From Cyanobacteria bacterium MH1_Bin12 (GTDB lineage Bacteria > Cyanobacteriota > Cyanobacteriia > Cyanobacteriales > Cyanobacteriaceae): a stretch of DNA of 35,021 bases. Position 1 is the first letter of the stretch; each line of letters starts with the position of its first letter. The position numbers and the translations under genes were made by a program. Shown here one piece after another: positions 33,791-35,021 of this stretch. Where the stretch lies: NCBI GenBank assembly GCA_011088145.1, contig JAALKG010000011.1, positions 1 through 35,021 on the forward strand, written 5' to 3'. The notes beneath the pieces were generated by a model, which did no database searches, was not told where the DNA came from, and saw nothing but the letters and a program-made list of their open reading frames with translations.

Positions 33791-34698
33791 GAGGGTGCGA
33801 CCTGTTAGTGATAGGATACATAGTATAAAACTTAAAAAGGCAAAAAGATGGGCGTTCAATTAGTCAGTGTAGAAGGGACACAAGTGAAAATAGAAATTAC
33901 CATCGACTTGAGTCGTTCCATGTTAACCAGTGAAGAAAATATCCAAAAAAGTTTAAACGAAGCTGGAAATATGGCAACAGGAGAGGCATTAAAATATCTA
34001 GATACGGATGGTTCTCAAATCGAGATAGCTGGAGAACGGATGTATTGCAAAGCCAAACAGAACAAATCTTATCAAACACCTTACGGAAAAGTGGAAGTTA
34101 AACGTCATGTCTATCAAAAGGGAGGAGGAGGAAAGACCTATTGCCCGATGGACAGAGAAGCCAGAATAATTATCGCCTCAACGCCATTTTTGGCCAAACA
34201 AGTATCATCAAAACTAGCCTATGGCTCAGGATATCTCGGAGCAGTTGCGGTTGCCCTTTACCCCAAAGACTTAGGTTCTCAGAAGCGATGGCTAAAAGAA
34301 AGTTGTCATCAACTCAAGCATGAGGAGGGTGCGGCGGATTTGCTTTATCAACAAATGCTGGAGCTATGTCAATCTCAAAAACATAGCAAAGGAATTAAAG
34401 AGAAATTAGAAGCAGCAGTGACCTATTTTGGGAATCATCGTCATCAAATGAACTATGCTTTTTACCAACAGCAATGCTATCCCATTGGTTCGGGAGTAAC
34501 GGAGGCGGCCTGTCAAACTGTGATCAAACAACGCTTATGTTGTTCTGGTATGCGATGGAAAGAAACGGGAGCAGCAGTGGTACTCAGTTTAAGAACTTTG
34601 GTTTTGACTCCCACTCGTTGGTCTCAATTTTGGAATAAACTTAATCAATATGGCTTTCCTACTCTCTCTTCATTGTAGTATATAAAGGTCGCACCCTC
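33791..34698 (+). mobile_element. Internally deleted ISKra4-like insertion sequence
   Basis: The ends gagggtgcgacct (33791-33803) and aggtcgcaccctc (34686-34698) are perfect 13-base inverted repeats enclosing the transposase gene with 44 bases of leader and a seven-base tail. The whole is 908 bp. No target-site duplication is visible at either pair of flanks. The transposase has lost its centre, so the element is non-autonomous. Confidence 0.82.
33848..34678 (+). pseudogene. ISKra4-family transposase lacking its central catalytic region
   Basis: Residues 1-122 match the N-terminal part of cyanobacterial ISKra4 transposases (NMATGEALKYLDTDGSQIEI, YQTPYGKVEVKRHVYQ, DREARIIIASTPFLAKQVSSK). Directly after AYGSG the sequence jumps to YLGAVAVALYPKDLGSQKRW, which in complete relatives follows the central region holding catalytic acids (typically ending IADGA...DFYHASEYLG). 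The C-terminal part is intact (YPIGSGVTEAACQTVIKQRL, CSGMRWKETGAAVVLSLR). The product of 276 residues is about 100-150 shorter than family members I remember, the frame being kept across the deletion. The protein could still be made but should be inactive. ATG start at 33848. Confidence 0.82.
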
Positions 34699-34710
34699 TC
34701 CAATGATGTA

Positions 34711-35010
34711 TTGGAATCTATATCCGATGCGGTTGTCTATAACCGAAATAAATATACTGCAACAATAGGCTTGCATATTGCCGATAAAGCTACAGTAGAA
34801 AATTTGATTGGTTTAATAAAATCTCAAGGTTTTGTTATGCCTTGGCGACTCACCGAATCAGATTCGCCTGGTATAGCTTGGGAATTATCTCTTGAGCCAA
34901 TTACGATCGACCAAACAATTAGTCTAGCCAATGATTTGGCTTCTTATTTGGAACAAGTTCAACAACTAAGGAGATTTCTAAGAAAGAAATTACCCGCTAA
35001 AAAGGTCTAA
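34711..35010 (+). CDS. Uncharacterised protein, probably 5'-truncated by the IS
   Basis: The 99-residue frame opens with a TTG, without ribosome binding site, 12 bases after the IS right end. The same frame is open backward through the IS terminus, so the original N-terminal part was probably cut off. The product is a small alpha/beta-looking protein (AVVYNRNKYTATIGLHIADK, MPWRLTESDSPGIAWELSLE) with a basic end RRFLRKKLPAKKV. I do not recognise the family. No matching 5' fragment is visible left of the IS. It could also be an intact small gene with a weak start. Confidence 0.5.
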   Translation: MESISDAVVYNRNKYTATIGLHIADKATVENLIGLIKSQGFVMPWRLTESDSPGIAWELSLEPITIDQTISLANDLASYLEQVQQLRRFLRKKLPAKKV

Positions 35011-35021
35011 TAAGAATATCC

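Noticed and set aside
33897-34323. Two 60-residue ORFs (33897-34079 minus, 34141-34323 plus) inside the transposase
   Set aside because: Out-of-frame shadows of the ISKra4-like transposase.

Overview
This is a chromosomal segment of a low-GC, probably unicellular cyanobacterium. The octamer HIP1 (GCGATCGC) and its core recur in genes on both strands. The gene set is photosynthetic: gun4, ycf34, ycf33/DUF751, rpaA, Tab2/Atab2, a VTE6-like DUF92 protein, DUF1825 and DUF760. Codon choice is AT-rich, and the proteins read like those of the Geminocystis/Cyanobacterium group. That placement is my inference from memory, not a search.

Layout. 1-2650: the 3' end of an unknown gene, then groES-groEL1 on the minus strand behind a perfect CIRCE element and a perfect K-box. 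2999-5096: hisF, a small membrane protein, repeats and a truncated IS. 5081-9040: manC, an LCP-family envelope gene and cca. 9236-10883: ycf34, a membrane protein, rbfA and ycf33. 10972-11739: a TauE/SafE permease broken by one TGA. 12028-14417: six small regulatory or conserved cyanobacterial genes. 14591-15950: a decayed two-component locus. 16249-18420: gun4, a VTE6-like gene and cysC, all minus. 18650-22225: the conserved rpmH-rnpA-PH-yidC-jag-yceD cluster. 22401-23067: a SmtA-type metallothionein and a SmtB-type sensor facing each other. 23397-25460: a hybrid histidine kinase. 25855-25926: tRNA-Asn. 26572-31822: tsaB, a coiled-coil protein, rpaA, pgeF, a mannosyl-3-phosphoglycerate phosphatase pseudogene, a YccF protein and msrB. 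32033-35010: an orphan Dnd-associated-4-like gene behind a Tab2 gene, then an internally deleted ISKra4-like element next to a gene that seems to have lost its 5' part.

How the genes relate. The strongest functional groups are the chaperonin operon with its double control region, the ribosome/RNase P/membrane-insertion cluster, the chlorophyll-linked pair gun4 and VTE6-like, and the metal-response pair. The most unusual property of the window is decay by isolated nonsense codons. Three otherwise intact genes (TauE permease, receiver-histidine kinase, MPGP phosphatase) carry in-frame stops with no frameshift. They sit beside a frameshifted kinase remnant, two crippled IS copies and several MITE-like or palindromic repeats. 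I found no CRISPR array, prophage or complete defence island. No wholly new system is evident; the best leads are the nonsense pattern, the metal-site palindromes and the Dnd4-like/Tab2 pairing.
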